This document shows positions 43,088 through 52,798 of a stretch of DNA of 64,000 nucleotides, piece after piece. The translations under genes and the position numbers were made by a program. Where the stretch lies: NCBI RefSeq assembly GCF_003610295.1, contig NZ_RAPV01000001.1, positions 6,758,001 to 6,822,000 on the forward strand, read 5' to 3'. Origin of the DNA: Paraburkholderia sp. BL23I1N1. GTDB lineage: Bacteria; Pseudomonadota; Gammaproteobacteria; Burkholderiales; Burkholderiaceae. How positions within the stretch are numbered: the first letter of the stretch is position 1; each line of letters opens with the position of its first letter. Under the pieces are notes generated by a model that did not search any database, had not been told where the DNA came from, and saw only the letters and a list, made by a program, of their open reading frames with translations.

Positions 43088-44446
43088 ATGAACCGCAGCA
43101 CCGCTGTGAACGTTCAAACGTTTATCAACGACCATCCCTTCTCGCCGTTCCAGTGGCTCATTTTTTGCATGTGTTTCACCATCGTCCTGCTGGACGGTTT
43201 TGACACGGCCGCGATCGGCTTCATTGCCCCTTCGCTGATCGCCGAATGGGGCATTACCCGGCCAGCGCTCGCGCCGGTGCTCAGCGCGGCGCTGTTTGGC
43301 CTCGCGTGCGGCGCGCTCGGTTCGGGGCCGCTATCCGACCGGCTCGGCCGGCGCTCGATGCTGCTCGGCTCGGTGCTGCTGTTCAGCGTGGCCTGCTTCG
43401 CCTCGGCGTTCTCGGACAGCATCGAACACCTGACGATATTGCGCTTCATCACCGGCGTCGGCCTCGGCGCGGCCATGCCGAACGCCGTGACCATGATGGG
43501 CGAATACTGCCCGGATCGCCGCCGTGCGACCGTGATCAATCTGATGTTCTGCGGCTTTCCTTTGGGCGCGGCCTTCGGCGGTTTTCTCGCTGCGTGGATG
43601 ATTCCGCACTTCGGCTGGCGCAGCGTGCTGCTGCTCGGCGGTATTACGCCGCTGGTGCTGCTGGTCGTGCTGGTGCTGAAGATGCCGGAATCGGTCCGCT
43701 ATATGGTGGCTAACAACAAACCGGTCGAACGGATCCGTGCGGCACTCGCGCGCATTTCGAGCGAAGCGGCGCAGGCCGGCAGCTTCGTCATGACGGAAAC
43801 CGCGCCGCAAACTGGCGGCAAGGGCGCGAGCGTGGTGCTCTCGCGTTCGTACATCGTCGGTTCGGTCATGCTGTGGATTGCTTACTTCATGGGCCTCGTG
43901 ATCTTCTACGCGTCGATCAACTGGATGCCGATTCTGCTGAAGGACGCCGGACTCACGCCGCAACGCGCGACGCTGATTTCCGCGCTGTTCCCGCTCGGAG
44001 GCGTGGGCGCCGTGCTGTGCGGCGTGCTGATGGACCGCTTCAACGCCAACCGTATCATTGCGGCCTGCTACGCGCTGACCGCGGTGAGCGTGTACTTTAT
44101 CGGCCAGGCCGTCGGCAATGTCGGCGCGCTGGTGTTCATCGTGTTCGTGGCGGGCGTGCTGATGAATACCGCGCAATCGTCGCTGCCGGCGCTTGCCGCC
44201 GCGTTTTACCCGACTCAAGGCCGCGGCACGGGCGTGGCGTGGATGCTGGGGATCGGCCGCTTCGGAGGGATCGCGGGCTCGTTCCTCGTGGCCGAGCTGA
44301 CGCGCCGCCACTTCACGTTCGGCGGCATCTTCGCGACGGTCGCGGCGGCGGGTTTGATCTCGTGCGTAGCCTTGCTGATCAAGCAGGCGGCACGGCCGCA
44401 TGTGGCGCCACAGGCTGGCGCGAAAGCGGAGTCGTTTGGACATTGA
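43088..44446 (+). CDS. MFS aromatic acid:proton symporter (AAHS family)
   Basis: This 452-residue, twelve-helix transporter has the AAHS signature in helix 1 (TIVLLDGFDTAAIGFIAPSL), the MFS loop motif GPLSDRLGRRSMLL between helices 2 and 3, and MGEYCPDRRRATVINLMFCG in the region after helix 4. The Asp in DGFDT is required for aromatic-acid transport in PcaK-type proteins. GTCAGGAG precedes the ATG. No aromatic-acid catabolic gene is adjacent, but the upstream porin relic suggests that this was once a porin-transporter uptake unit. The substrate is most likely a hydroxylated benzoate or similar acid. Confidence 0.9.
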   Translation: MNRSTAVNVQTFINDHPFSPFQWLIFCMCFTIVLLDGFDTAAIGFIAPSLIAEWGITRPALAPVLSAALFGLACGALGSGPLSDRLGRRSMLLGSVLLFSVACFASAFSDSIEHLTILRFITGVGLGAAMPNAVTMMGEYCPDRRRATVINLMFCGFPLGAAFGGFLAAWMIPHFGWRSVLLLGGITPLVLLVVLVLKMPESVRYMVANNKPVERIRAALARISSEAAQAGSFVMTETAPQTGGKGASVVLSRSYIVGSVMLWIAYFMGLVIFYASINWMPILLKDAGLTPQRATLISALFPLGGVGAVLCGVLMDRFNANRIIAACYALTAVSVYFIGQAVGNVGALVFIVFVAGVLMNTAQSSLPALAAAFYPTQGRGTGVAWMLGIGRFGGIAGSFLVAELTRRHFTFGGIFATVAAAGLISCVALLIKQAARPHVAPQAGAKAESFGH

Positions 44447-44600
44447 ACCGGCTATCCGCCACGAGCGGGTTAGCGAGCACGGGCAGAAAACGTCTGGCCT
44501 CGCTTCCCGCTAAACTACCCGGCTATTTGATTCGTTCGGTTGCCGCGATGGAGTACCGCCGCGGCTGCACCGTTAACCCTTCAACGCCGGGATTCTAGTC

Positions 44601-44930
44601 ATGAAACGCGTAGTTGTATCGGCAGTGCTCGCGGTGTGCCTCGCGCAGCCGGCCATTGAAGCCGTTGCACAAACTGTCAGCGATCAATGTTTTGCGATCG
44701 GCGATATCGCCGGCCAGGTGGCTTCGTGGCGTGCTCATCAGAAAACCAAAGAGCAGGCGCTAGCTCAGGCGGCCAGGTACTACAAGGGCGAATCCGACCG
44801 GCAGGCGGTCGGCGCCATCATCGAAAAGATCTACAGCCCGAACGCCCCTCACATGACGCCCGATCAGGCCAGCATGGCGTTCACCTCGGACTGCGCGAAG
44901 CAGCAGAAACCGCAGGCACCCGCGCAGTAG
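44601..44930 (+). CDS. Small periplasmic hypothetical protein
   Basis: This 109-residue protein has a clean signal peptide (MKRVVVSAVLAVCLAQPAIE, cleaved near AVA-Q) and a helical mature part with two cysteines (Cys30 and Cys98) that could form a disulfide. No family is recognised. It is 154 bp after the transporter gene and converges with the beta-galactosidase gene, 18 bp away. The amino-acid pattern (QALAQAARYYKGESDRQAVG) suggests a small helical bundle. Confidence 0.75.
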   Translation: MKRVVVSAVLAVCLAQPAIEAVAQTVSDQCFAIGDIAGQVASWRAHQKTKEQALAQAARYYKGESDRQAVGAIIEKIYSPNAPHMTPDQASMAFTSDCAKQQKPQAPAQ

Positions 44931-44948
44931 TGCCTGTTGTCCGCACGG

Positions 44949-46919
44949 CTAGTTCGCCGCATTCCTCCACGCGCAGACATCGCCGGCTTTCAACAGTGAC
45001 TGCCCCAGCACAAACGTCGCATTGACCGGTGCGGGCGCCTGTACCTGCTCCGGGCCGAAGTTGAACGCGAAGGTCAGATCGCCGCGGCGGCGAATGCGCA
45101 GACCCTCAGCCAGCAATTGCGTCTCGATGCCCGCCTGCTTCGCCGCCTGCTGCAAAACCGTGCAATGCAACGCGTGCGACAGCCACCCCGCCACATAGCG
45201 AACCCTTCCGTGCGCGAGGATCGCCGGCCACGTGTCGTCGAATTGCGCCTCGACGGTCGTCTCGCCATTGGCCCGAACATGCTCGCGCCAATGCATCGCG
45301 ACACCTTGCGTGTCGCCAATCGAAAGCGCCGGCTTAAGCGTTGGGCGCAGCGTTTCGACTTCGAGCACCTGCATCGGCAGCACGTGTTGCAACGCCCCGG
45401 GCGGCAAGCTCGACGGAATGGCAAAGGTCGCCGTCTTCGAACCGCTCCTTGGGCCGAACACCCATTGCGCGGAACTCCGCTCGATCTGGTCGACGAGCGT
45501 GCCATCGATCACGGCAATGCTCGGCACCACGACCAACCGGTACTGCGACAGATCGGCCTTGCTCGACACGATATCGACGTCGAGACCGAGTTCACGCAGC
45601 GCCTCGTAGTAGTCGAATGCCAGCGTCTGATAGTCGAAGGTTTTGCCGTGACGCTGAATCTCGAACATCCATTGCGTCTCGTAGTCGAACACGAGCGCGG
45701 TGGTCGCACGCGCCGGCGCACCGAGTCCCGACAGTGCCGCGGACGAGGCAATTTCGCGCGCCGCCTGCTGCACTTCGAGGCCACCCGGCGACAGTTCGTT
45801 GTTCGGCAGATTGAGCCCGGAATGCATCTGTTCCTGCGCATACGGACACTGACGCCAGCGGAAATACGACACCAGTTCCGCGCCATGCGCGAACGCTTCG
45901 TAAGCCCACAGCCGGACCATGCCCTTCGCGGGTACCGGATTCCACGACGCCCAGTTCACCGGACCTGCCTGTTGCTCCATCACCCAGAAGCGGCCGGCGC
46001 CGATCGCGCGATAGCGGTCATGATCGAAAGCGGAAACGTCAGGATGCGCGGTGCGCGCGTAACGCGCCTTCTGCTCGTCAGGCAGTGCGATCGATTCGGT
46101 GCGAGCGATTGGATAGCTGTCCCATGCCGCCACGTCGAGCGCGTTGTCTTCGGCGAAACGGTAGTGGTCGAAGGTCGTGAAGAAACCCATGAAGTTATGC
46201 AGCAGATCCGCCTCGGGGGCGTACCGGCGCAGCACATCGATCTGCTCGCGATGAAAGCTCGCCACCTCGTCCGACATGAAGCGGCGGAAGTCGAGCAGAT
46301 GGATCGGATTGGCATCGGTGGGTGTGAGGTTAGGCAGGCCGATTGCCTCGAACGAGGGATACTCCATGCTCCAGAACACGTTGCCCCATGCTTCGTTCAA
46401 CGCATCGACGCTTTCATGGCGATGCCGCAGCCACGCCTGAAAGCGCGCCTGCGCAGCGCTCGAATAGCTCGGCACAGTGTCGTGGCAGCCGAGCTCGTTA
46501 TCGGTCTGCCACGCAACAATAGAGGGATGCCGCCCATAGCGCTCCGCCATCGCGGTGACAATGCGTACGCACTCACGTCGATAGGATTCGCTGGAAATAT
46601 CGTAGTGGCGACGCGAGCCGAAATTCCAACGCACGCCGTCCGCGCGCACCGGCAACACGTCAGGATACGCCTCGATCAACCACTTCGGCGGCGACGCAGT
46701 CGGCGTGCCCAGAACCAGCTTCAGTCCCGCGGCGGCCAGCGTCTCGACGGCTTCATCGAGCCAGCCCCAGGCGAACTCGCCGGCGCGCGGCTCCATCCGG
46801 CTCCACGCGAATTCCGCGATCCGCACATGGGTGATGCCGAGTTCGACCATACGTTTTGCGTCGTCGGCCCACATCGAGCGCGGCCATTGTTCGGGGTAGT
46901 AGCAAACACCAAGTTGCAT
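44949..46919 (-). CDS. Beta-galactosidase, glycoside hydrolase family 42
   Basis: This 656-residue GH42 enzyme begins LGVCYYPEQWPRSMWADDAK, the family start. The acid/base Glu142 lies in WQTDNELGCHD and the nucleophile Glu315 in FWVMEQQAGPVNW. The trimerisation and C-terminal domains are of normal length. No signal peptide is present, so it hydrolyses beta-galactosides in the cytoplasm after uptake. It is the last gene of a leftward operon with an ABC sugar importer, all downstream of a divergent LacI regulator and two identical operators. Galacto-oligosaccharides from plant material are a reasonable substrate. Confidence 0.93.
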   Translation of the reverse strand: MQLGVCYYPEQWPRSMWADDAKRMVELGITHVRIAEFAWSRMEPRAGEFAWGWLDEAVETLAAAGLKLVLGTPTASPPKWLIEAYPDVLPVRADGVRWNFGSRRHYDISSESYRRECVRIVTAMAERYGRHPSIVAWQTDNELGCHDTVPSYSSAAQARFQAWLRHRHESVDALNEAWGNVFWSMEYPSFEAIGLPNLTPTDANPIHLLDFRRFMSDEVASFHREQIDVLRRYAPEADLLHNFMGFFTTFDHYRFAEDNALDVAAWDSYPIARTESIALPDEQKARYARTAHPDVSAFDHDRYRAIGAGRFWVMEQQAGPVNWASWNPVPAKGMVRLWAYEAFAHGAELVSYFRWRQCPYAQEQMHSGLNLPNNELSPGGLEVQQAAREIASSAALSGLGAPARATTALVFDYETQWMFEIQRHGKTFDYQTLAFDYYEALRELGLDVDIVSSKADLSQYRLVVVPSIAVIDGTLVDQIERSSAQWVFGPRSGSKTATFAIPSSLPPGALQHVLPMQVLEVETLRPTLKPALSIGDTQGVAMHWREHVRANGETTVEAQFDDTWPAILAHGRVRYVAGWLSHALHCTVLQQAAKQAGIETQLLAEGLRIRRRGDLTFAFNFGPEQVQAPAPVNATFVLGQSLLKAGDVCAWRNAAN

Positions 46920-46956
46920 GAGAAAGTCTCTTTGTTAGATGACGGAATCCGGGCGA

Positions 46957-47808
46957 TCAGCCCTTGCTTGCACCGAAAGTCAGGCCGGCGACGAAATGTT
47001 TCTGCATCAGGAAGAACATCAGCACGGAGGGCAAGGCGGCGAGCACCGAGCCTGCGGCGACGAGATTCCACGCCGTCGTCCATTGGCCCTTGAGCGCGGC
47101 GACACCCACCGTGATCGGTGCGGCTTCGTCGCCCTGCGTGAGACACAGCGCCCAGAAGTAGTCGTTCCAGACAAACGTGAATACGAGGATGCCGAGCGCG
47201 GCAAGCGCGGGTCGGATCAGCGGCAACACGATGCGCAGGTAGATCGTCCATTCGCTCGCCCCTTCCACGCGCGCCGCCTCGATCATCTCGAACGGCAACT
47301 GCTTGATGAAGTTGCGCAGAAACAGCGTGCAAAACCCGGTCTGAAACGACACATGAAAAATCACCAGCGCCCACACGCTATTGAAGAGACCTACTTTCAG
47401 CGCCATGTCGCGTACCGGGATCATCAGAATCTGGATCGGCACGAAGTTGCCCGCGACAAATGCGAACAGCACAGCGGTATTGCCCGGGAACCGGTAGGTC
47501 GCCAAGGCAAAGCCCGCCATCGACGCCAGCACGATCGCGCCAATCACGGACGGCACCGTGATCAACACACTGTTGCCGAAGTAATGGAGCATCGGCGTTT
47601 GCGTGAGCGCCGTGCCGTAGTTTTCGATTAACGCGAAATGCCTGGGCCAGCCCCAGTAGTCGCCTTGCGACAACTCGTCCGAAGAGCGGATCGATGTGAC
47701 CAGCACGGCCAGCATCGGCAGCAGCCATACCAGCAGCGCGAGCGGCAAAGACGCTTTGTACAGCGCGCGATTGAGCGGTTTCCAGCGTTCGACGGGAAGT
47801 GGATACAT
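46957..47808 (-). CDS. ABC sugar permease, MalG type
   Basis: This 283-residue permease has six predicted membrane segments. The first is ASLPLALLVWLLPMLAVLV. The ATPase-contact EAA loop is EMIEAARVEGASEWTIYLRI, followed by VLPLIRPALAALGILVF. ATG at 47808 (MYPLPVERW) has AGGAG upstream; the longer frame reads out of the MalF-type gene. It is encoded 20 bp after the partner permease and 38 bp before the GH42 gene. Confidence 0.93.
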   Translation of the reverse strand: MYPLPVERWKPLNRALYKASLPLALLVWLLPMLAVLVTSIRSSDELSQGDYWGWPRHFALIENYGTALTQTPMLHYFGNSVLITVPSVIGAIVLASMAGFALATYRFPGNTAVLFAFVAGNFVPIQILMIPVRDMALKVGLFNSVWALVIFHVSFQTGFCTLFLRNFIKQLPFEMIEAARVEGASEWTIYLRIVLPLIRPALAALGILVFTFVWNDYFWALCLTQGDEAAPITVGVAALKGQWTTAWNLVAAGSVLAALPSVLMFFLMQKHFVAGLTFGASKG

Positions 47809-47827
47809 GGCACGTAACTCCTGGAAA

Positions 47828-48733
47828 TCAGTGTTCTTCGCGCAGCATGCGGCGCAGATGGAACACGATGTAGACGAGCATGATGGCGAACAGCACGACG
47901 GCAATCGCGGCGGAATAACCTTCGCGGTAGTACTTGATCGCCTGGTCGTACATGAAATAGGCAAGCACGGTTGAGCTATCGAAGGGACCGCCGCCGCTCA
48001 TCACCGCGATCAGGTCGAAGCTGCGCAGCGCGCCGATCACGGTCAGCACCACGGCCATGAACGTAGCAGGCCGTAGTTGCGGAAGAATCACGTGCCATAG
48101 CAGACGCACGCCTTTAGCGCCCTCCATGCGCGCCGCCTCGACCACTTCCGGATTGATACCGGTCAGCCCGGTGAGATAGAGCACCATGCAGAACGGCGTT
48201 TGCGGCCACAGCGCGGCGAAGATGATGCCGAAGGTCACCGTGTGCGGATCGCCGAGCACAGGAATGCCATGACCGACGATCAGTTTCAGCAAGCCGAAGC
48301 CGGGATCGTAAAACCAGCTGAACACGAGGCCGACCACCACGCCCGATAGCACGAATGGCGCGAAAAACAGCGACTTCACGACCCGCATGCCACGGATATG
48401 CTGGTTCAGATATAACGCGAACAGCAGCCCGAGCGGCGGCGCCAGCAGGAACAGCGCGAGCCAGATCAGGTTGTTCTTGAGCGCCGTATAGAACGTGTCG
48501 GCATGAAACAGTTCGATGTAGTTGTCGAAGCCCGCGAACGTCTTCGGCGTCATGCCGTCCCAGTTATAAAAGCTGAGCGAAATGCTGCTGATGACCGGGT
48601 AGATCACGCACAGGCAAAACAACGCACAACCCGGCAACAGAAAGAAAAGCGCGGCGCGGTGCTGATGACGGCGCGTTGTCGAGACGTGCCGGTGCTGAGC
48701 CGCCGGCAAGCGGCGCGCTACGGATTGAGACAT
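47828..48733 (-). CDS. ABC sugar permease, MalF type
   Basis: This 301-residue permease has a basic N-terminal tail, a first membrane segment (ALFFLLPGCALFCLCVIYPV), and the EAA loop EVVEAARMEGAKGVRLLWHV followed by ILPQLRPATFMAVVL. It pairs with the MalG-type protein encoded downstream. The gene follows the binding-protein gene by 66 bp in the same direction. Confidence 0.93.
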   Translation of the reverse strand: MSQSVARRLPAAQHRHVSTTRRHQHRAALFFLLPGCALFCLCVIYPVISSISLSFYNWDGMTPKTFAGFDNYIELFHADTFYTALKNNLIWLALFLLAPPLGLLFALYLNQHIRGMRVVKSLFFAPFVLSGVVVGLVFSWFYDPGFGLLKLIVGHGIPVLGDPHTVTFGIIFAALWPQTPFCMVLYLTGLTGINPEVVEAARMEGAKGVRLLWHVILPQLRPATFMAVVLTVIGALRSFDLIAVMSGGGPFDSSTVLAYFMYDQAIKYYREGYSAAIAVVLFAIMLVYIVFHLRRMLREEH

Positions 48734-48799
48734 GATCGGGCCTCGTCGGAGATCGAAGGCGAGCGCCAGCGGTTGTTACCTGTCTGGCGCTCCGGAGAC

Positions 48800-50062
48800 T
48801 TACTTCTTGTAGATGCGCTTGCGCGTCGCTTCGAGGTGCACGAGCACGGCGTCGAGTTGCGATGGATCGCTGTAGAACTGCTGCATCGCCTTCATGCCTT
48901 CGTCGGCCATTTCCTTCTGCATGTCGCGATCGTAAAACTGCGCGATGCCGCCCTTCGTGTTGGCCAGAGTCTGGAAGCCGACCTTCGAAATCGGATCGTC
49001 AGGTTCGGCCGCCAGACTGTTCGACGGCAGCGTTCCCCAGCCCTTTGCGAGATCGGCGTTGATCTGCGGCTGTTCCATGAAGGCAAGCAGTCTGCGGGCA
49101 TCGGCCTTGTTTTTCGCTTTCGCCGGAATCAGCAGCACGTTGACCGGACCGTCCTCGGCCATCGGCACGTTCGCGTCGACTACCGGGAAGCGGAAGAAGC
49201 CAGTTTGCGGTTTGACCGATGCCGGAATGCTCGCCGAGAAGAACGTGCCCATCAGCATCATCGATGCCTTGCCGCTCACGAGAAACGGCGCAATCGAATC
49301 GAGGTCGTAGGAGAGCACGTTGTCGATGAAGTAGTGATCGTCGATCAACGTCTTCCACGCGGTGTAGACCTTTTTAACGCGCGCATCGGTGTATGGAATT
49401 TCGCCGGCCATCAATTGCTGGTGGAAGGCGTTGCCGTTGATGCGCAGGTCGAGATAGTCGAACCACGCGGCAAGCGTCCAGCTATCGCGCGCGGCGACCG
49501 CGATCGGTGCAACACCGCTTGCCTTGAGCTTCTTGCAGGCGTCGAGAAATTCATCCCACGTTTTCGGTTCGCCGTTGATACCGGCCTTCTCGAACAGATC
49601 CTTGCGATAGAAGAAGCCATAAGCGTCGTAACCGAGCGGCGCGGCATACTGCTTGCCCTTATACGTCGATGCTTCCTTCACCGACGCATATTGCTGCGAC
49701 CAGCCGTTCTTGCTCCAGTCGGACGACAGGTCTTCGAGCAGGCCGCGTTGCGCGTAATACGCCATCCGCTCGCCGTCGTGCCACGACACGACATCCGGCG
49801 GATCGGTGGCGAGCCAGCCGCCCATCTGCACCTTGTACGCTTCCTCGGTGATGTAGGTCACCTTGAGATCGACGTCGGGATTGGCTTTCTTGAACTTGTC
49901 GAATGCATCCTGCCAGGTCGAGCGCTGATTGCCGCGCGCCGATACATTGACGCTCAGCGTGGCCGCGTCGACCGCGTCGGCCGCGGCGCAACAGAGCGCG
50001 CCTGCGACCAGAGCGGCGGCAATCGACGCGTGAGCCAGACGGCGAAGGCGAAGAGAATTCAT
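48800..50062 (-). CDS. Periplasmic sugar-binding protein of ABC importer
   Basis: This 420-residue family 1 solute-binding protein has a signal peptide (LAHASIAAALVAGALCCAAA). The core begins TLSVNVSARGNQRSTWQDAF. The family block FDKFKKANPDVDLKVTYI is present, and the sugar-contact region contains PLGYDAYGFFYRKDLFEKAG. AAGGAG precedes the ATG. It supplies the two permeases encoded downstream; the ATPase is encoded 143 bp upstream. With GH42 in the operon, a beta-galactoside is the likely ligand. Confidence 0.93.
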   Translation of the reverse strand: MNSLRLRRLAHASIAAALVAGALCCAAADAVDAATLSVNVSARGNQRSTWQDAFDKFKKANPDVDLKVTYITEEAYKVQMGGWLATDPPDVVSWHDGERMAYYAQRGLLEDLSSDWSKNGWSQQYASVKEASTYKGKQYAAPLGYDAYGFFYRKDLFEKAGINGEPKTWDEFLDACKKLKASGVAPIAVAARDSWTLAAWFDYLDLRINGNAFHQQLMAGEIPYTDARVKKVYTAWKTLIDDHYFIDNVLSYDLDSIAPFLVSGKASMMLMGTFFSASIPASVKPQTGFFRFPVVDANVPMAEDGPVNVLLIPAKAKNKADARRLLAFMEQPQINADLAKGWGTLPSNSLAAEPDDPISKVGFQTLANTKGGIAQFYDRDMQKEMADEGMKAMQQFYSDPSQLDAVLVHLEATRKRIYKK

Positions 50063-50205
50063 CTTTTGTCTCCTTGACTACCTTGTTGGCTGACAGCGGA
50101 TCGCTGCCAGACGATGTACCCGCTCTGTGGCGGAATAGGGTTGGGTGAATCCGGTGGCGCCCTTGAACCCTCAGAACCTTAGATTTCCTGATTATTTTTT
50201 ACGCC

Positions 50206-51345
50206 TCAAGCGGCGACTCTCTCAGGCCAGAACGAGCTGCGTCGCAATGCAACACCCTCGGCATCGAACAGATGACACGCGGAAGGCGGGACGTGAATGC
50301 AAACGCGCTCGCCCGAACCGATCGGCGTATCGCCGGCGGCCTTGGCGATGAGCGTGCCCGCCTCGTGATCCGCGTGAATATAGCTGTGCTCGCCGAGCCG
50401 CTCGGACAGCACCGTGACGCACTGAATGAACTGTTCGTCTCCATCCAGACGCAAGTGTTCCGGGCGCACGCTGAGCGTGACGGGTTGGCCGCGCTGAAGA
50501 CGCCGGCCGTCGACATTCGCGATCAACCGTTCGCCGCTTTTTGTTAGCGTGACCGCTACCCTGCCCGCTTCGATCGAATCGACCACCGCATCGATGAAAT
50601 TCATTCGCGGCGAACCGATGAAACCCGCCACAAAACACGACTTCGGATGGTGATACAACTCGAGCGGCGCGCCGGTCTGCGCGATGCTGCCGAAGCGTTC
50701 CGCGTCCGCGCCTGCGTACAGCAACACGATTCTGTCGGCCATCGTCATCGCCTCGACCTGATCGTGGGTCACATAGACCACGCTCGCGTTCGCGAAGCGC
50801 TGGTGCAGGCGAGCGATTTCAACACGCGTCTGGCCGCGTAATGCGGCGTCGAGATTCGACAGCGGTTCGTCGAACAGGAACACGCCCGGTTCGCGCACGA
50901 TCGCCCGGCCGATCGCGACACGCTGCCGCTGGCCGCCCGAAAGCGCTTTCGGATAGCGATCGAGGAACGCGTCCAGTTGCAGGATGCGCGCGGCTTCGCG
51001 CACTTTCCGGTCGATCACGTCCCTGGGTTGTTTCGCGAGTTTCAAGGCGAACGCCATGTTGTCGAACACGGTCATGTGCGGAAACAACGCGTAGCTCTGG
51101 AACACCATCGCGACGCCGCGCCCGGCAGCGGGCACATCGTTGACGAGGCGCCCACCAATGTGCAACTCGCCATCGCTCAGGTCTTCGAGACCGGCGATCA
51201 TTCTCAGCAGGGTCGACTTGCCGCAACCCGAGGGCCCCAGAAACATGCAGAACTCGTGCTGCGCGATCTCGAGATTCGCGCGCCGGATCACCGGCGGATG
51301 GTCACCGTACGACTTCTGCACGTTCGTAAGACGAATCGTAGCCAT
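50206..51345 (-). CDS. ABC sugar importer ATPase, MalK/UgpC type
   Basis: This 379-residue ATPase has Walker A GPSGCGKST, signature LSGGQRQR, Walker B VFLFDEPLSNLDA, and a C-terminal TOBE regulatory region (about 240-370). The LSNLDAALR extension is typical of the CUT1 sugar importers. GGGAGG precedes the ATG at 51345. It is the first gene of the operon (ATPase, binding protein, two permeases, GH42), which is less usual than having the binding protein first. The first of two LacI-type operators lies 15 bp upstream of its start. Confidence 0.94.
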   Translation of the reverse strand: MATIRLTNVQKSYGDHPPVIRRANLEIAQHEFCMFLGPSGCGKSTLLRMIAGLEDLSDGELHIGGRLVNDVPAAGRGVAMVFQSYALFPHMTVFDNMAFALKLAKQPRDVIDRKVREAARILQLDAFLDRYPKALSGGQRQRVAIGRAIVREPGVFLFDEPLSNLDAALRGQTRVEIARLHQRFANASVVYVTHDQVEAMTMADRIVLLYAGADAERFGSIAQTGAPLELYHHPKSCFVAGFIGSPRMNFIDAVVDSIEAGRVAVTLTKSGERLIANVDGRRLQRGQPVTLSVRPEHLRLDGDEQFIQCVTVLSERLGEHSYIHADHEAGTLIAKAAGDTPIGSGERVCIHVPPSACHLFDAEGVALRRSSFWPERVAA

Positions 51346-51360
51346 GCTTCCGCCTCCCGG

Positions 51361-51377
51361 ATTTAATCGCTTAAATT
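51361..51377. promoter_or_regulatory. LacI-type operator 1
   Basis: ATTTAATCGCTTAAATT is a near-palindrome around a central CG, the hallmark of LacI-family operators. It lies 15 bp before the ATPase start codon, so bound repressor would block transcription. It is identical to operator 2. Confidence 0.8.
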
Positions 51378-51415
51378 TCTATGAAAAATAAACGGCCAGC
51401 TCTTGTGCAGCAGGC

Positions 51416-51432
51416 ATTTAATCGCTTAAATT
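51416..51432. promoter_or_regulatory. LacI-type operator 2
   Basis: This is an exact second copy of ATTTAATCGCTTAAATT, 55 bp from operator 1 (about five helical turns) and about 120 bp before the lacI-type gene. The spacing allows looping between the two sites and joint control of both divergent genes. Confidence 0.8.
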
Positions 51433-51550
51433 CGAGTTCGATGGAAAAAGTCATGGTGGTGTTGTCTCCTATGTTTTCCAGCAAGTTATCAACGTCGCCG
51501 GTCGCTTGCAACATTTGAATCGCACTCCCTGAATATGGGATAAACAGAAC

Positions 51551-52567
51551 ATGGTCACCCTTTCCGAAGTAGCAAAGCGCGCGCACGTTACCGCCGCCAC
51601 CGTTTCCAATGTCCTGCGCAATCGCGAGAAGGTCCGCGCGGAGACGGCCGAACGCGTACTGAAGGCCATCGCCGATCTCGGCTACCGGCCCAACCTGAAC
51701 GCGCGCGCGCTGGCGGAGGGCCGCTCGTCGACCCTGGCCTTGATGCTGTCGAACATCTCGAACCCGTTCTACCCCGAGTTCGTGTTGGCCGCCGAGCGCG
51801 CGGCACGCAAAGCGGGATACTTCCTGATGGTTTGCAATACTGACGATGACGCGGAGGTCGGCCGTGCGTATCTGAACCAGATTGCCGGCACGCTCGCGGA
51901 CGGTGTCCTCGTGATGAACACGGACATCAAGTTTAACGAATTGTGCGCGTCCGCCACGCACAGCGCGCCGATCTTGCTGGCGATGTGGGAACACCCGGAG
52001 GCACCGCCCGCGCTGCCTTGCATCGCCGTGGATTTTGCGCACGCGGGCGCGCTCGCCGCGAGGCATCTGCTGGAACTCGGCCACCGCGAGATCGGCCTCC
52101 TGATCGGCGACGGTTGCGGCGGTTTGCAGGATGCGCGCTCCAATGGATTTCGGGCGGTGATGCGCGAGGCAGGGATCGAAGCGGACGCCGCCGCGGTGCT
52201 GCAGATCCGCGACTCGATCGACGCCGGCTACGCCGCCTGCATGCAGTTGATGGCGAACCGCCCTCACCTCACCGCGATTTTCGCGACCAACGATCTGCTG
52301 GCGATCGGTGCGGCACAGGCGTTGATCACGCTCGGCCGATCGGTGCCGAACGACGTGTCGGTCATCGGCATCACGGACATTCAACTGGCGCACCAGGTAC
52401 ACCCCGCGCTGACTACCGTCGCCATTCAAACGGCGGCTGTCGCGGAGTTGTCGATCGAAAGCCTGATCCGTTTGATTCAGGCGCCTGAACAGCAGCCCTC
52501 GATGGAGCTTGCGCCGCCGCCGCAACTCATTGTGCGGGCGTCCACGGGGCCACGGCGCATGAGTTGA
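51551..52567 (+). CDS. LacI-family repressor of the beta-galactoside operon
   Basis: This 338-residue regulator has the LacI helix-turn-helix and hinge (TLSEVAKRAHVTAATVSNVL; YRPNLNARALAEGRSSTLAL) and a periplasmic-binding-protein-like effector domain (FYPEFVLAAERAARKAGYFL to the VIGITDIQLAHQVHPALTTV region). It is divergent from the sugar ABC/GH42 operon, with two identical operators in between. It should repress the operon until a galactoside-derived inducer binds. Autoregulation is also possible from operator 2. Confidence 0.93.
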   Translation: MVTLSEVAKRAHVTAATVSNVLRNREKVRAETAERVLKAIADLGYRPNLNARALAEGRSSTLALMLSNISNPFYPEFVLAAERAARKAGYFLMVCNTDDDAEVGRAYLNQIAGTLADGVLVMNTDIKFNELCASATHSAPILLAMWEHPEAPPALPCIAVDFAHAGALAARHLLELGHREIGLLIGDGCGGLQDARSNGFRAVMREAGIEADAAAVLQIRDSIDAGYAACMQLMANRPHLTAIFATNDLLAIGAAQALITLGRSVPNDVSVIGITDIQLAHQVHPALTTVAIQTAAVAELSIESLIRLIQAPEQQPSMELAPPPQLIVRASTGPRRMS

Positions 52568-52798
52568 GGCGCGGGTTTGGGCGTACAACGGGTCGAGGTC
52601 GCGCAACATGGCAGTCGCCAGCCGCCCTCTGTTCCCGCAAGGCTGGCGTCACCTCATATTCAGCAGAAAATGCTGCGTGGGCCTGAAAAAAACGCTCCAC
52701 GCGCTGTGAAAGCCTCGATTCGCGATTTCATCGACCGTCACGCGCGAGTAGCATCGAAGCATCGATCGGCCTGATTTGAAATCTGAAGGAGCAACCCG

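Noticed and set aside
45117..47093. 658-codon plus-strand frame opposite the GH42 gene
   Set aside because: Same shadow pattern; the GH42 frame has intact catalytic residues and fits its operon.
48503..50077. 524-codon plus-strand frame opposite the sugar-binding protein
   Set aside because: No domain, biased composition, antisense to a complete signal-peptide-bearing binding protein.
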